64,000 bases of DNA from Asparagopsis taxiformis. Its lineage: Eukaryota; Rhodophyta; Florideophyceae; Bonnemaisoniales; Bonnemaisoniaceae. A program made the translations under genes and the position numbers. How positions within the stretch are numbered: the stretch's first letter is position 1; each line of letters begins with the position of its first letter. The notes beneath the pieces are model-generated. The model was not told the origin of the DNA. It saw nothing but the letters and a program-made list of their open reading frames with translations, and ran no database searches. Below are positions 36,883 through 46,384 of the stretch, one piece after another. The stretch is taken from NCBI GenBank assembly GCA_030407315.1, contig JALQPE010002462.1, forward strand, positions 62,001 to 126,000, given 5' to 3'.

Positions 36883-39147
36883 CTATCCCGCCAGATTGAG
36901 ATATGTCATCTCCTCCCGGGCTACTTTTGACACGAACCTATCATTGCCGATATTGTATGCCATCCCATCTTGTCTACGATTGAAACTCAGCGGTTCTTCC
37001 GAGTCTAGCACTTTTTTGTAAGCGCCGTCCACATCCTTCACATGCATTATATCGCCTACCAATCCCACCGCACCATAGTACGCAAAACTGCAGTCCATCA
37101 CAATCTTCCGTTCTGCCTTTTCGTCTACCTGCATCTTTATCATTTTCTCCAACACGCCATTGAATTCCCCCCGTCCCGCTTTCCACATCATTCTTCTAGC
37201 TGCTTCGAATGAGGCCATCACAAATCCACAACATTCCTTCGGGTGTAATCCCAACGTCTCCCAACAGAAGTTCAGCACGTCCGTATACTTGACCTTTGCA
37301 AGCCCGATAGTTGTCGGGTTCACCACCCTCAACAGCTCTGAGCTTTTTGGGTTAGCATGTCCGTTATACAGCACAGAAACAAGCAGTCTGAATCGCAGCA
37401 CATCTCGGAGAGTCACTTGTCGACTCTGGTATCTCTGAATACTCCTGACTTCCTTGCCAATATCAATCAGTTTGCTCACGTTCACCAGCCCCAACTCTCG
37501 TTTCGTGCAGTCATAGATGGCGATCATTCCTGCGGCAACTATCACTCGTGTTACGGCACCCCTCCTAAACGACCGATAATTTGCAAAGTGATAAGCCCAC
37601 AGTAACGCACTTTCCAATTCTTCATTATCGTCAAGCTCATCCACCACTTGTTCTTGGGATTGCATACCTTCCGTACTGACCAGCCTTTCATTGGAAAATA
37701 ATGCCATGTATTCCTTAGCGTTGACTACGCCGCCGTTTCTCGCCAAGAACAAGATTTCGACCTCTGTCAAGGAACCATTGGCCTCTTCGGCCAACTTGGA
37801 AGTAGTATTCAACCACCTGGACAGTGCGTTTTTATGCACCAACTTTGGATGCCTGCACAGTACAGATAATACGATGACATATTTCACTTGCTCCGGGATA
37901 TCTTTTGGTACCACCAATTCGAAAGTAGCAATTTCACCTTTTTTGAGTGATATGCTTAAAACAGAGACATGTCCATCATCGGTTTGTTTGGTAATTGTGG
38001 TATAGAGATGTTTCATAACATTCCACATTTTTCCCCTCAAGCGATCATCAATTTTCTGAATCAGGTCCAAGTGGGATGCCAAACAGCCGTAGGCATTCAT
38101 TAAAGTATGCCGGAAGCCTGAAAATCCCATATCAACCAATGACTTGAATAACTCATCGTTATCCCTATCGAAAGGGCCAATGAGTACAGTGACTTGGCCC
38201 GTATTTTTTTGTTGAGCCGTTGCTGGGCTACTGGATTTGTTGGATTGTTTATCTCTCTCCTCTTTTCCCAGCTTGGACTTGCGGCGAGCTGTGTATTTCT
38301 TCTGCGCTTGCTTGAATCGTGCGTAATTTTGAGCCGTTCTATCTCGGATATTGGTATAGTGAAGGAAATCCCTTTTCTTTGCGTTGTCATTTAATCTTGC
38401 GTCTCCTGTGTGTGAGGTTTCTCGGTCAGATGATGAAGAAAAACTGGAAAGCCGTACTTCTTGTCGGCGGATCATCATTTTTTCTCTTGTTTCTCTTGAA
38501 TCTGTTCTCCGTCTTTCCCAAACATCCTGAAATGACTGAAATTGCACCAGAGACTGATACCCCGTATCTTCAAAACATGCATGATACTCACAGCCTGGAG
38601 CATGAGAGGAGGTATCAATGATAAAGTGATTCGCGTCAACAATTTCAGATAGTTCGGCAGCTTGCAGCCTGGTGACCTCTTCTTCGATTGCAATTAGATC
38701 ATTATAAAGGTCAGTACAAAGTTGGGTCGACATGGCAGGTATGCAAATGTGCGTTTCGTCTAGCACTCCTTCTGTCCTTCCCGAATAGCGGCGCCTAAAC
38801 TTGGCTAAATCGTGTTCCATCTCGGCGGCGCATCGGGCACTGTTGGTCCAGAGACTGTCGACATCATACCCAAGCTGACGGGTCTTCTGAATCGCCTTTC
38901 TGAGAGAGTAGGGTTCAATGGCAATTTTTGTGCTTTCATGCTTGAGCAAATGTTCAATGTCTTTGTTGACAGGACTTGTGAGGTTTCGAACGGCTTCCAA
39001 TACATAACCGCCCATCGCTATGTTTGCGGGGCCTATGTGGAGTTCAACATTGTTTCTGTCACTCTCCCATGAGAACAGGCGCATATCTCCCATCCCTACA
39101 CAGATGAGCGCTTTGGAATCTGAGCTCTGTTGGGATTGTGGCGGCAT
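36883..39147 (-). CDS. Unrecognised 754-aa protein (gene U)
   Basis: From ATG 39147 (MPPQSQQSSDSKALICVG); the frame continues upstream but without an ATG. A TATA box (TATAAAAT, 39241-39248) lies 94 nt upstream. The N-terminal 200 residues are helical with a charged pattern. A Lys/Arg/Ser-rich linker (about 230-315, with KKYTARRKSKLGKEERDKQS) may be disordered or a nuclear-targeting region. The C-terminal 440 residues are mostly helical, starting with TGQVTVLIGPFDRDNDELF and including CCGFVMASFEAARRMMWKAG and MQVDEKAERKIVMDCSF. No membrane segment or known catalytic motif is visible. Two relics of its C-terminal region occur at 42.4 and 51.4 kb, so it belongs to a small local family. It sits within the A/B array on the same strand. 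Confidence 0.82.
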   Translation of the reverse strand: MPPQSQQSSDSKALICVGMGDMRLFSWESDRNNVELHIGPANIAMGGYVLEAVRNLTSPVNKDIEHLLKHESTKIAIEPYSLRKAIQKTRQLGYDVDSLWTNSARCAAEMEHDLAKFRRRYSGRTEGVLDETHICIPAMSTQLCTDLYNDLIAIEEEVTRLQAAELSEIVDANHFIIDTSSHAPGCEYHACFEDTGYQSLVQFQSFQDVWERRRTDSRETREKMMIRRQEVRLSSFSSSSDRETSHTGDARLNDNAKKRDFLHYTNIRDRTAQNYARFKQAQKKYTARRKSKLGKEERDKQSNKSSSPATAQQKNTGQVTVLIGPFDRDNDELFKSLVDMGFSGFRHTLMNAYGCLASHLDLIQKIDDRLRGKMWNVMKHLYTTITKQTDDGHVSVLSISLKKGEIATFELVVPKDIPEQVKYVIVLSVLCRHPKLVHKNALSRWLNTTSKLAEEANGSLTEVEILFLARNGGVVNAKEYMALFSNERLVSTEGMQSQEQVVDELDDNEELESALLWAYHFANYRSFRRGAVTRVIVAAGMIAIYDCTKRELGLVNVSKLIDIGKEVRSIQRYQSRQVTLRDVLRFRLLVSVLYNGHANPKSSELLRVVNPTTIGLAKVKYTDVLNFCWETLGLHPKECCGFVMASFEAARRMMWKAGRGEFNGVLEKMIKMQVDEKAERKIVMDCSFAYYGAVGLVGDIMHVKDVDGAYKKVLDSEEPLSFNRRQDGMAYNIGNDRFVSKVAREEMTYLNLAG

Positions 39148-39240
39148 GACGAAGAGGAACGGTTGCCACACTTTGAACGCATTCAATTCAGAACGCTAGA
39201 GTCAAGCAACGAGTGGCGAAATGTGCATTGTAGAAGCGCA

Positions 39241-39248
39241 ATTTTATA
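39241..39248 (-). promoter_or_regulatory. TATA box of gene U
   Basis: TATAAAAT on the minus strand, 94 nt before ATG 39147. Confidence 0.5.
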
Positions 39249-39663
39249 TGACTGGATATTGTTGACGACTGCAATTTCGATCACAAGCGAAACGAGGCTA
39301 GACAAGTACATGTGTATTGCATTGTGAATCAGATGCTGTCCATTGATAGCGGCGTAGAAAAAACTTTCCCACGTGCTTCATTGCTGTAGTATAAACCTTA
39401 CATCAACGAGGTGCTGCGAGTTCGGTAATTGTCCCAGGCGGCGAAACAAAAATCTTACAGCAGATCCGGCGCCTACGTGCAGACACGACGCGTCCACCAT
39501 GCATCTTGGCGATCTGAATCATTGCAATTGCGCCGACCTGAAAATAGAGGCGATCGAAATGATGACATGGGCGACCAATATGGCACTGCGTGAACCGTTG
39601 GTTTCATCGTTGACTGAGCAGCATTCGGCAACAGGAGGGTACGCACGAAGATGAGTCACACGA

Positions 39664-39672
39664 CACGTGTAC
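39664..39672 (+). promoter_or_regulatory. CACGTGTAC site upstream of gene U
   Basis: CACGTGTAC, 517 nt before the U start and 126 nt past the A5 stop. Exact match to the sites at 20535, 34043 and 60293. Confidence 0.35.
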
Positions 39673-39797
39673 ACAGAATGGAGACCGGCGGTATGATATG
39701 CGCCTAACTACATAGTGTCCAGCAAGGAATGAGTTGGTATGTGTCGCGGCTCATGTGGAGATGTTGTAACGATTCGTGCGCATGGTCTGGCAGCTGC

Positions 39798-41687
39798 TCA
39801 CCTTCGTCTGTTCAATTCCTGCTTGACCTCCTCCAAACTTGCGAATCCACTCTTGTCCAAACTGTCCAGCACCATCTGCCTAATGTCCGGTGAAACTGTA
39901 CCCTCCATGGCGGTTGAGATTGCGTCATATGCCGCCTCGACATTAGTCATGTCCACAGACCTGCCATGTCCAAGTCTACCCTCGGCCAGTGCTGCGACAA
40001 CTCGCACTCCCCCACTCAGTATCTGTCCCACTGTTGGAATCAAGCTGAGCAAGATTCCAGCAACTGCAACAAAACGACCCAATCGATTTCGAGTGTTCAT
40101 CGAGTTGTGCAACTGTTTCAACGCTCTCGAAAGCCCAAAAACATTGTTTCGGACGGTTTGCTGACCCGACTCTAATTGGTTGCTTCTGGCATACAAGTCT
40201 TGAATGCCGATGGCAAACGTACCCAAAGCTTGTCTCAAGGCCTCCAACCTATTCTGGACCCGCATGTTCATTACATATGGGGCCGCGTCTTCCAGTATTC
40301 CCTCTTTCCGCGCGTGATAGAAGATCTCGTTCAGCACATAAGAATCCTCGCCCTGGAGTTCAGTGGCAGGGATGTACAACTTTTCCTGCAGCATCCGATT
40401 GGGGCCTCCTCTGGTGTAAGTGTTGCGGCCCATTTGCACACCAGCCCGAATGGCCAATACAATGATGTTGTGGCCGGCGAGTACGTCTGACACCGATCTC
40501 ACGTTTTCCGCAGAAAAGTGTTTCAGGATGAACCCTTCGTCCAGTACACTGGGGGTGGACAAAATTTCTACAAAGGCACTTGTCAGAGGGGAGACTTTCG
40601 GTTTTGAATAGGCTGGGGCAATGGTTGAGATGCGGTTGGATTGAATCGGTTCACCCACAGTGTTGTGCGAGTGTGATAAACCTGTTGCCGACTGGCCTTG
40701 GTTATCAACTGGCATCTTCCATTTGCGTATTACAAGGTTGTTCTTTTCGGACTCTTTACTCGCGGTAAGGACCGTCGAGGGTGTATAGGTGCCGTTCGGT
40801 TCGAAAACGCATGCGAAAATCGTATGGTGATGCATTTGCAGTGTTGCAATTTGTAAACATGTTGTCGTGTCCCATAGCCGGATTTTTTCTGTGGAAGTCG
40901 CAGCAACCACTCGAGAACCATCGCGTGATATTGCGCACGTGCCGATCTTTGAAAAGCGCGGGTTCGGGGGATCGTAGCCGTTTAAAATTCGGACAGATTC
41001 TTCACGATTCCTGACATTCCATATTCGTAGTTGCCTACCGTCCGTGACCGCGACATTTGCAGTAGTTTTGTCAGAAGCGAGTTGGATAAGATCGCGGTGC
41101 GCCGTTCGCTGAACTGGCAGTTGAGCACAATGGTGCTTGTTCTCGGTATGGAAGGCATCAAACTTATTCTCAGTGAGCAAAAATGTTGTGGACCCGTCGG
41201 GAGAAAAGATGATGTTTTCGTAGTTGTTATTTCGCCAGATTTTAGGAGGAATTAGCAAATTGGTTCGGTCGTACACCACAGCACAACGGGTGTCTTGACA
41301 AATCAGACCAAGAAACCTTGCGTCGGCTGATAATGCACAAACTGTCAACGGCTTCAATCTAGAGTCGAATGGAATCTTCCCAAGCTGAATTTGAACGTTA
41401 CCAACGCTCCGAATGCACGGTTCTTCCAGGTTTTCATGACATATGGCCAGGATGCCGTTGGCCGTTGTGAGCCACGTCGTCGGGTGAATTCTTCCAAGTG
41501 AAATCAGTTCCGCGCTCTCCGACTGGATGCGATAAATGTGCACTTTGCCAGATTCGGTCGTGAAGGCCACATTTTGGGCGTCCGGGTCGAAGGTTGCCGA
41601 TGAGATTATTGGACGGCGCACTCTGGAAAGAGAGACTTCAAATTGCTGGGGGCGACAGATTGACAACGGTGATTGGTTTTGAGTCAT
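39798..41687 (-). CDS. Family A protein lacking the EF-hand tail (copy A5)
   Basis: This encodes 629 aa from ATG 41687 (MTQNQSPLSICRPQQFEVSL), the start that matches other copies; a TATAAG sequence lies 64-69 nt upstream. It is the most diverged copy. The propeller is recognisable (SSATFDPDAQNVAF, LASDKTTANVAVTDGRQLRI, CAISRDGSRVVAAT), as is the module (FVEILSTPSVLDEGF, DVLAGHNIIVLAIRAGVQ, LQEKLYIPATEL). The coiled coil is shorter. The hydrophobic segment (GILLSLIPTVGQILSGGVRVV) is kept, and the protein ends soon after SLDKSGFASLEEVKQELNRRR, so roughly 250 C-terminal residues present in A2-A4 and A6 are missing. That suggests the propeller, module and hydrophobic segment are the core, or that this copy is truncated. 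Confidence 0.85.
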   Translation of the reverse strand: MTQNQSPLSICRPQQFEVSLSRVRRPIISSATFDPDAQNVAFTTESGKVHIYRIQSESAELISLGRIHPTTWLTTANGILAICHENLEEPCIRSVGNVQIQLGKIPFDSRLKPLTVCALSADARFLGLICQDTRCAVVYDRTNLLIPPKIWRNNNYENIIFSPDGSTTFLLTENKFDAFHTENKHHCAQLPVQRTAHRDLIQLASDKTTANVAVTDGRQLRIWNVRNREESVRILNGYDPPNPRFSKIGTCAISRDGSRVVAATSTEKIRLWDTTTCLQIATLQMHHHTIFACVFEPNGTYTPSTVLTASKESEKNNLVIRKWKMPVDNQGQSATGLSHSHNTVGEPIQSNRISTIAPAYSKPKVSPLTSAFVEILSTPSVLDEGFILKHFSAENVRSVSDVLAGHNIIVLAIRAGVQMGRNTYTRGGPNRMLQEKLYIPATELQGEDSYVLNEIFYHARKEGILEDAAPYVMNMRVQNRLEALRQALGTFAIGIQDLYARSNQLESGQQTVRNNVFGLSRALKQLHNSMNTRNRLGRFVAVAGILLSLIPTVGQILSGGVRVVAALAEGRLGHGRSVDMTNVEAAYDAISTAMEGTVSPDIRQMVLDSLDKSGFASLEEVKQELNRRR

Positions 41688-41748
41688 CGTGAAGGACGTA
41701 ACCACAAATCGTGAGCATGACCGTGGCGGAACACATCGCGCAAAACAT

Positions 41749-41756
41749 GGCTTATA
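41749..41756 (-). promoter_or_regulatory. TATA-like element of A5
   Basis: TATAAGCC on the minus strand, about 62 nt before ATG 41687, at a usual distance for this window. Confidence 0.4.
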
Positions 41757-41859
41757 AGTTGGCTGCTTTGCGCAAAGCACTCCAGGGACTGTGATGTTCC
41801 TGATCGCTGGGAATAGCGGCAACAATAGACAGTTGCACACGAGTGGGGATGCGTTGTAC

Positions 41860-42355
41860 ACAAATTACTGATTTGATCTGTTCATGGAACGTATTGATTT
41901 TTGCGCGTATGCCCAAGTGGATTCCGCACAGAGTGTGAAGCAACTGCGCAGTTTGAAAGATGGAGACCTGGAAGGAAATTGAACAGCAATGTTCTCGGCT
42001 TCGAAGATCGTCACACGGAATGGAAGAAGATACATGTGGAAACGCGGTAAACTAAATTATGATCCCCCTCTTCCGCTCAGGGCCATCCTCCGAATTGGCA
42101 GAGGAACATAATACTTGCAACCAGTCGTACAGGGACCACCTCTTTTTTCGTGCAGTACCGTGTACCGGTTTCCCTGCGGATAGCCACCACTATCTGGATG
42201 AATATCTACAACATGTAACAAAAGATTGCTCGTACTTATCGCGCTACCTAGGTTGTCACCGACCTATCGTCGTCAACATGATATGCACGCGGATTCCCTG
42301 AATATCGAGCGGTGTATTTGAGTCAACCTCCACATTGCAAACTGCTTCAACGTCG
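41860..42355. other. Spacer between A5 and the U relic
   Basis: No gene seen. GTAC-centred words occur near 42128 and 42172. Confidence 0.4.
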
Positions 42356-42359
42356 TTGC

Positions 42360-42437
42360 ACCAATTCGCATTATGCTGCCGTGTGCAAAACCGCAGTCCA
42401 TCACTCTTCCGTGTCGACCTCCATCCTCCAACGCACA
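42360..42437 (-). pseudogene. Relic of gene U
   Basis: The minus strand encodes MEVDTEE and then, after a frame change, RVMDCGFAHGS. Together these match MQVDEKAERKIVMDCSFAYYG of gene U, with plain DNA similarity to 37070-37140. The surrounding sequence has decayed. It is a small frameshifted fragment. Confidence 0.6.
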
Positions 42438-42952
42438 TTCGAAATTACTATGCCTTCATTTCGGCCACACTGGCCAGCAGTTTCGAACAGGACCATCGGT
42501 AATGCGCATCAGTAATGCACGTTATTCCGTTTCGTCAAATTCCATCGATTCCTCACACATTTCAGCACCTCAGTACAATTGACCTACATGAGCCCGGTGG
42601 CCCCAGCATTTACAAATGCGTGATCAACTTTCACCATGAAGTGCAACGGGACAGTACAAACTCGCAATAATTTACCGGATACACCAGCAATGTCTTCCGT
42701 CAGACTAATCCGTATTGTGATTCCATGATTTTCCTCTCGTCATCGCTTCTTGTCGACCATGAATATATGGCAGAACTTTCTGGAGGTGGGATGTGCTCTC
42801 GGGATTCCCTTAACCATGTATCTTGTCAATAGCTTGGATGAAATTATTCCCATTAGCAGCACCAATTTCCATTCCGAAAAACTTGGTTCCAAATCCAATT
42901 TTCATCACGAACGGCGTTGTAACCGCGGAGTTTTCGGGCGTATCTCAACCAT

Positions 42953-45790
42953 CTACGCCGAGTGGCGTCGAGACGGCTTTTTACCTTCGAGCAATTGTTG
43001 ATGCGTCTTGGTCGGAGCAGCTTGGAGGTCAACTAACTGCCCTTTTTGTCCAGAAGCAGGCTGCGACGGCCAACTCTCCTTCTCAGACGCAACTGTATAC
43101 TGTGTCGAATATACTGTCGTCAGCGGTTCAAGTTCCTGCAACCTTTCTAGATTTGGTGGAGTTGGTTCAGAAAATTCTGTCGATTCCGTTTCATCCCTCA
43201 GATCAAATCTGCTGCTCGACTGTGCTTCAGCAACGTTACTCTCGGCAGAACTTGACGATGTGACATGCCTTCTCCGATTTCGCTTCCTCTTGCCTGGTGG
43301 AACACGGCAGACTGCTCGTCGTTTTCTACCTCCGTCACTCGTCTCACTCGGAGAACGCGACTTACTTGTTGTTCGTTCTGCGATTAGAAACTCATGTTCC
43401 GACTGTTCCTGGATTGGAGAACTGTATTCTGAAGCTTCTGAGTCATCATCGATTGCCATAAGCTGTGGATACCGAATCCGTTTCGCACTTTTTGTTTTTC
43501 GGTCAGGTGAACTAGATGAATCATCTCGACTCTTGGAGCGATACCGGCGCTGAGGGCGACAGCGTCTGTTTCTGTGTCTTCTTCCGCGCCGTTCATAATA
43601 TGGCTCTGGCGAGTTGTATCTATTTGTATAGTCGTTGCTTGACGATTTAGTAGATGACCCCGATCGAGTCTGTCGATGCTGATTCGTTGGAGATAGATTG
43701 CTTCCACGGGGGCTACCCGCAGGAGAATATTGCGAGCTCCCATCACTCGTGCGATCTCTACCCCCAACTTCACAATCTGAGCACGATGATGTGCTAGTCG
43801 TTCTAGAATTCCTTCTTCGCTGCGTTGCATCACCTCCACGGTGGGGACTTCTATAATGTCTTCTCCCTGCACCCGGCATTGTAAATCTTTCATTTGGACG
43901 GTGTTCTGTTGAATAACGCAATGAATCCCACCTTCCAGGTGAAGTCAGACGTGGTTGGCACGGATGACACGGTGAATCTGTATCCGTTGTGCTGGATTTG
44001 GTTTTGGAGTGCCTCTTCCTCAACCATGACTTGCCTGTAGACGCGGTTGTGCCTCCCAATAGTGAGCCATCATTCCGTTCTCGTATACATTGGTCTCTTA
44101 ATTGCAGCAGTGCTTGAGGAACATCTCTGACACTTAGAAGCGTCGTTCCCAAATTTCGCTCTTTTTGGTCCATTATATACCACAAAAGACGCCAGCTTCT
44201 AAGTTCATAATGGGATTTGTCAACCTTTCTGTACGGCTCGTCCTCTCGCTCGTTACGTACTAGAATAGTTGGGTTTGCGTCTAACAAGAAATCAACAAGA
44301 TACACAATGTATTCCAGTCTTTCTTCCAGCGCCTCTCGATCTGTCTCGGAACTTGGTCTACCTCCTGGTCGTCGATGAAATTCCAGTATTGTCACCAAAG
44401 CAATATAAGCTGCCCTTTTCCAGAACCAAGTGTTATACCGTGCGGTTTGGACCTCATCGCGATCATGTTCCTGCAGCCCTGTAGCGCGTGCTCGTGCATA
44501 GTTAGATGGCGGGCCTCTCCACCATCTGCGGATCATCTCACAACAGCAGCTTGGAAGCCCCATTGCGGCGGTGATTCTGGAATGGAGATCTGTTATACCA
44601 GCTCGATTCAACTCCAAATGTACGGCCCATTTCTGTACAATACCAGCTGTGACCCATCCAAGGGAGTTTTCGGCGGGCAGAGGTAGTCTACTTCGATATT
44701 CGCCAACGATATCAGTAGTAATTGATCCAACAGATTCGAAAGAAAACGGATTGACGACGATCTCATATTCTTTGTCTTTCCGAGCAGGATGATCTTCGGT
44801 ACGAGTAATAAAAGGTTTAAAACCGAGTCGTTGACTATTCTCGTTAGTAGACTGTTTTGAAGTACGCAAACCAACTAACGGCTGTCGGTTTCGCAGCGTT
44901 GTTCCATGCCTGAGAACTTCTGCTATTACAGTGGCAATCAAGAAGGGATTCTTAAAGTCTTCAATTACGTTATTCAACGAGTAGGACTTCTGGAACGTCA
45001 AAGCTAACTGACCACCACGGATGTGTAAGCTATTGTAGATCTTGTTTCCGGAAATGTCCTTGTCGGCTGTACCATCCTCAACGTTATGAGAAGTACGGGA
45101 AGGTCCACGTTCATCATGTACCTCGCACGGATTTTCCAAATCGGAAAAAGTCAACGGATTATAACGAGTATTGGGATTTGTAAGCATCCAGATTGTCCAC
45201 AGCGCGTACATACACAATCGCTCTCTCGTGTCCAAGATTTTCACCTTCAAATAGGGCAGTGGGCAAAGATTTTTCATGTGAATGCGCAGTTTATACAGAA
45301 CGCGGGGAGCTTCGCCGGGAAAGTCATTGTCGACCAGGTAGTTGCTGACTCGAACTAACGGGAGTGGCTTGGGAGTATTTCGGGAGATGTATTGCAACAT
45401 ATCATTAGAAGCTCCTTCTTTCACATAATCGTCCATAGTTTTGATTTCCACGGCTCGCCACATGTCGCGCACATCCACGAGGGCGAGAACTCCGCGCAAG
45501 GCGCGCCACATGTTAACGGTCGAGACGAGAATGGCGATAATGGCCATGAAGAGTTCCTTGTTGTCCGCTTCCAGAGCGCAGTGTTGCAAAATGGCATAGG
45601 GAATGAGCGAGGCGTACGGGATGAGACTGATGAAAAAGTAGCCTGTGACGTGCAGTAGAGCGCGTCGATAGGTAATCCATCTTCGCGATAAGGGGTCTAC
45701 GACGGGAAGGATTGCCCATGGAAGCAACGCTCCAAAGTAGGCGAGGAAGACAAAACGAGAATCGTCGGAAGAAAAGTCGCAGAGAGGCAT
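42953..45790 (-). CDS. Family B membrane protein with long Ser/Arg-rich tail (copy B5)
   Basis: This encodes 945 aa from ATG 45790 (MPLCDFSSDDSRFVFLAYFG), aligned with B2 and B3; the frame is open 37 codons further upstream. The N-terminal TM segments, VSNYLVDNDFPGEAPRVLY, NPFSFESVGSITTDI, SLGWVTAGIVQKWAVHLELN and WKRAAYIALVTILEFHRRPG blocks are conserved. The last 330 residues form a disordered tail very rich in Ser, Arg, Asp and Thr, with RS-like stretches (YRSKSRDDSSSSPDRK) and a basic patch (PPGKRKRNRRRH). This tail is about twice as long as that of B2 and absent in B3. Such tails are often phosphorylated or bind nucleic acid; here that is speculation. A family A gene follows on the same strand. 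Confidence 0.87.
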   Translation of the reverse strand: MPLCDFSSDDSRFVFLAYFGALLPWAILPVVDPLSRRWITYRRALLHVTGYFFISLIPYASLIPYAILQHCALEADNKELFMAIIAILVSTVNMWRALRGVLALVDVRDMWRAVEIKTMDDYVKEGASNDMLQYISRNTPKPLPLVRVSNYLVDNDFPGEAPRVLYKLRIHMKNLCPLPYLKVKILDTRERLCMYALWTIWMLTNPNTRYNPLTFSDLENPCEVHDERGPSRTSHNVEDGTADKDISGNKIYNSLHIRGGQLALTFQKSYSLNNVIEDFKNPFLIATVIAEVLRHGTTLRNRQPLVGLRTSKQSTNENSQRLGFKPFITRTEDHPARKDKEYEIVVNPFSFESVGSITTDIVGEYRSRLPLPAENSLGWVTAGIVQKWAVHLELNRAGITDLHSRITAAMGLPSCCCEMIRRWWRGPPSNYARARATGLQEHDRDEVQTARYNTWFWKRAAYIALVTILEFHRRPGGRPSSETDREALEERLEYIVYLVDFLLDANPTILVRNEREDEPYRKVDKSHYELRSWRLLWYIMDQKERNLGTTLLSVRDVPQALLQLRDQCIRERNDGSLLGGTTASTGKSWLRKRHSKTKSSTTDTDSPCHPCQPRLTSPGRWDSLRYSTEHRPNERFTMPGAGRRHYRSPHRGGDATQRRRNSRTTSTSSCSDCEVGGRDRTSDGSSQYSPAGSPRGSNLSPTNQHRQTRSGSSTKSSSNDYTNRYNSPEPYYERRGRRHRNRRCRPQRRYRSKSRDDSSSSPDRKTKSAKRIRYPQLMAIDDDSEASEYSSPIQEQSEHEFLIAERTTSKSRSPSETSDGGRKRRAVCRVPPGKRKRNRRRHVTSSSSAESNVAEAQSSSRFDLRDETESTEFSEPTPPNLERLQELEPLTTVYSTQYTVASEKESWPSQPASGQKGQLVDLQAAPTKTHQQLLEGKKPSRRHSA

Positions 45791-46384
45791 GGCGGCGTGG
45801 TAGCGAATTGAGAGGAGGTGGGGAGCTGATCGATCATGGGTAACAAAAGGCTGACTGTGGACGAGCCGTTTTTGGCACATAGCGTTACAGAGATGACGCA
45901 ATGAGACATGTTACGTAGCAACCTGGGGTGCGCGCGTGTGCTGCACGCTGCGCTGGGGAGCAGATCCATATAGTGTATAGAAATATCTCAGTTTGCAAAC
46001 CCTAAATGACCCCTTGTACACTTTCACTCGCGTACAATTCGATGCTGTCAGCTTGCAAGATTGATATCGGCAAGAAAATCTGTGATTGGCTTCCGAGCGC
46101 TCCCTGTTAACTGTGACCAAAGCATATACCACCGTGGGTCCGATACAGTCAGTTTTCCACTGTCTGACTTGAGATCAGTTAGTCTTTCAGCGTGAGATGC
46201 ACCACCCATTCATTGGTACCAACAGCTGACTGGCTACAAGTTGCACATCGTATAGTGTGAACGCACAGTCCGTGGTATGAAACATAGTGATAAAGTCTGT
46301 GATGCGCGTGTAACCACCAAATATTCCTTTCAACACCCATCAACCAATTCTCTGCTTTCAACCAGTTGCGTGTCTCGCGCAAGC
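45791..46384. other. Divergent promoter region
   Basis: B5 (minus) and the gene at 46385 (plus) diverge from here. TATATGGA on the minus strand near 45966-45973 and GTATAG near 46247 are possible TATA elements but lie further from the ATGs than usual. Two GTACA words occur near 46017 and 46034. Confidence 0.35.
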
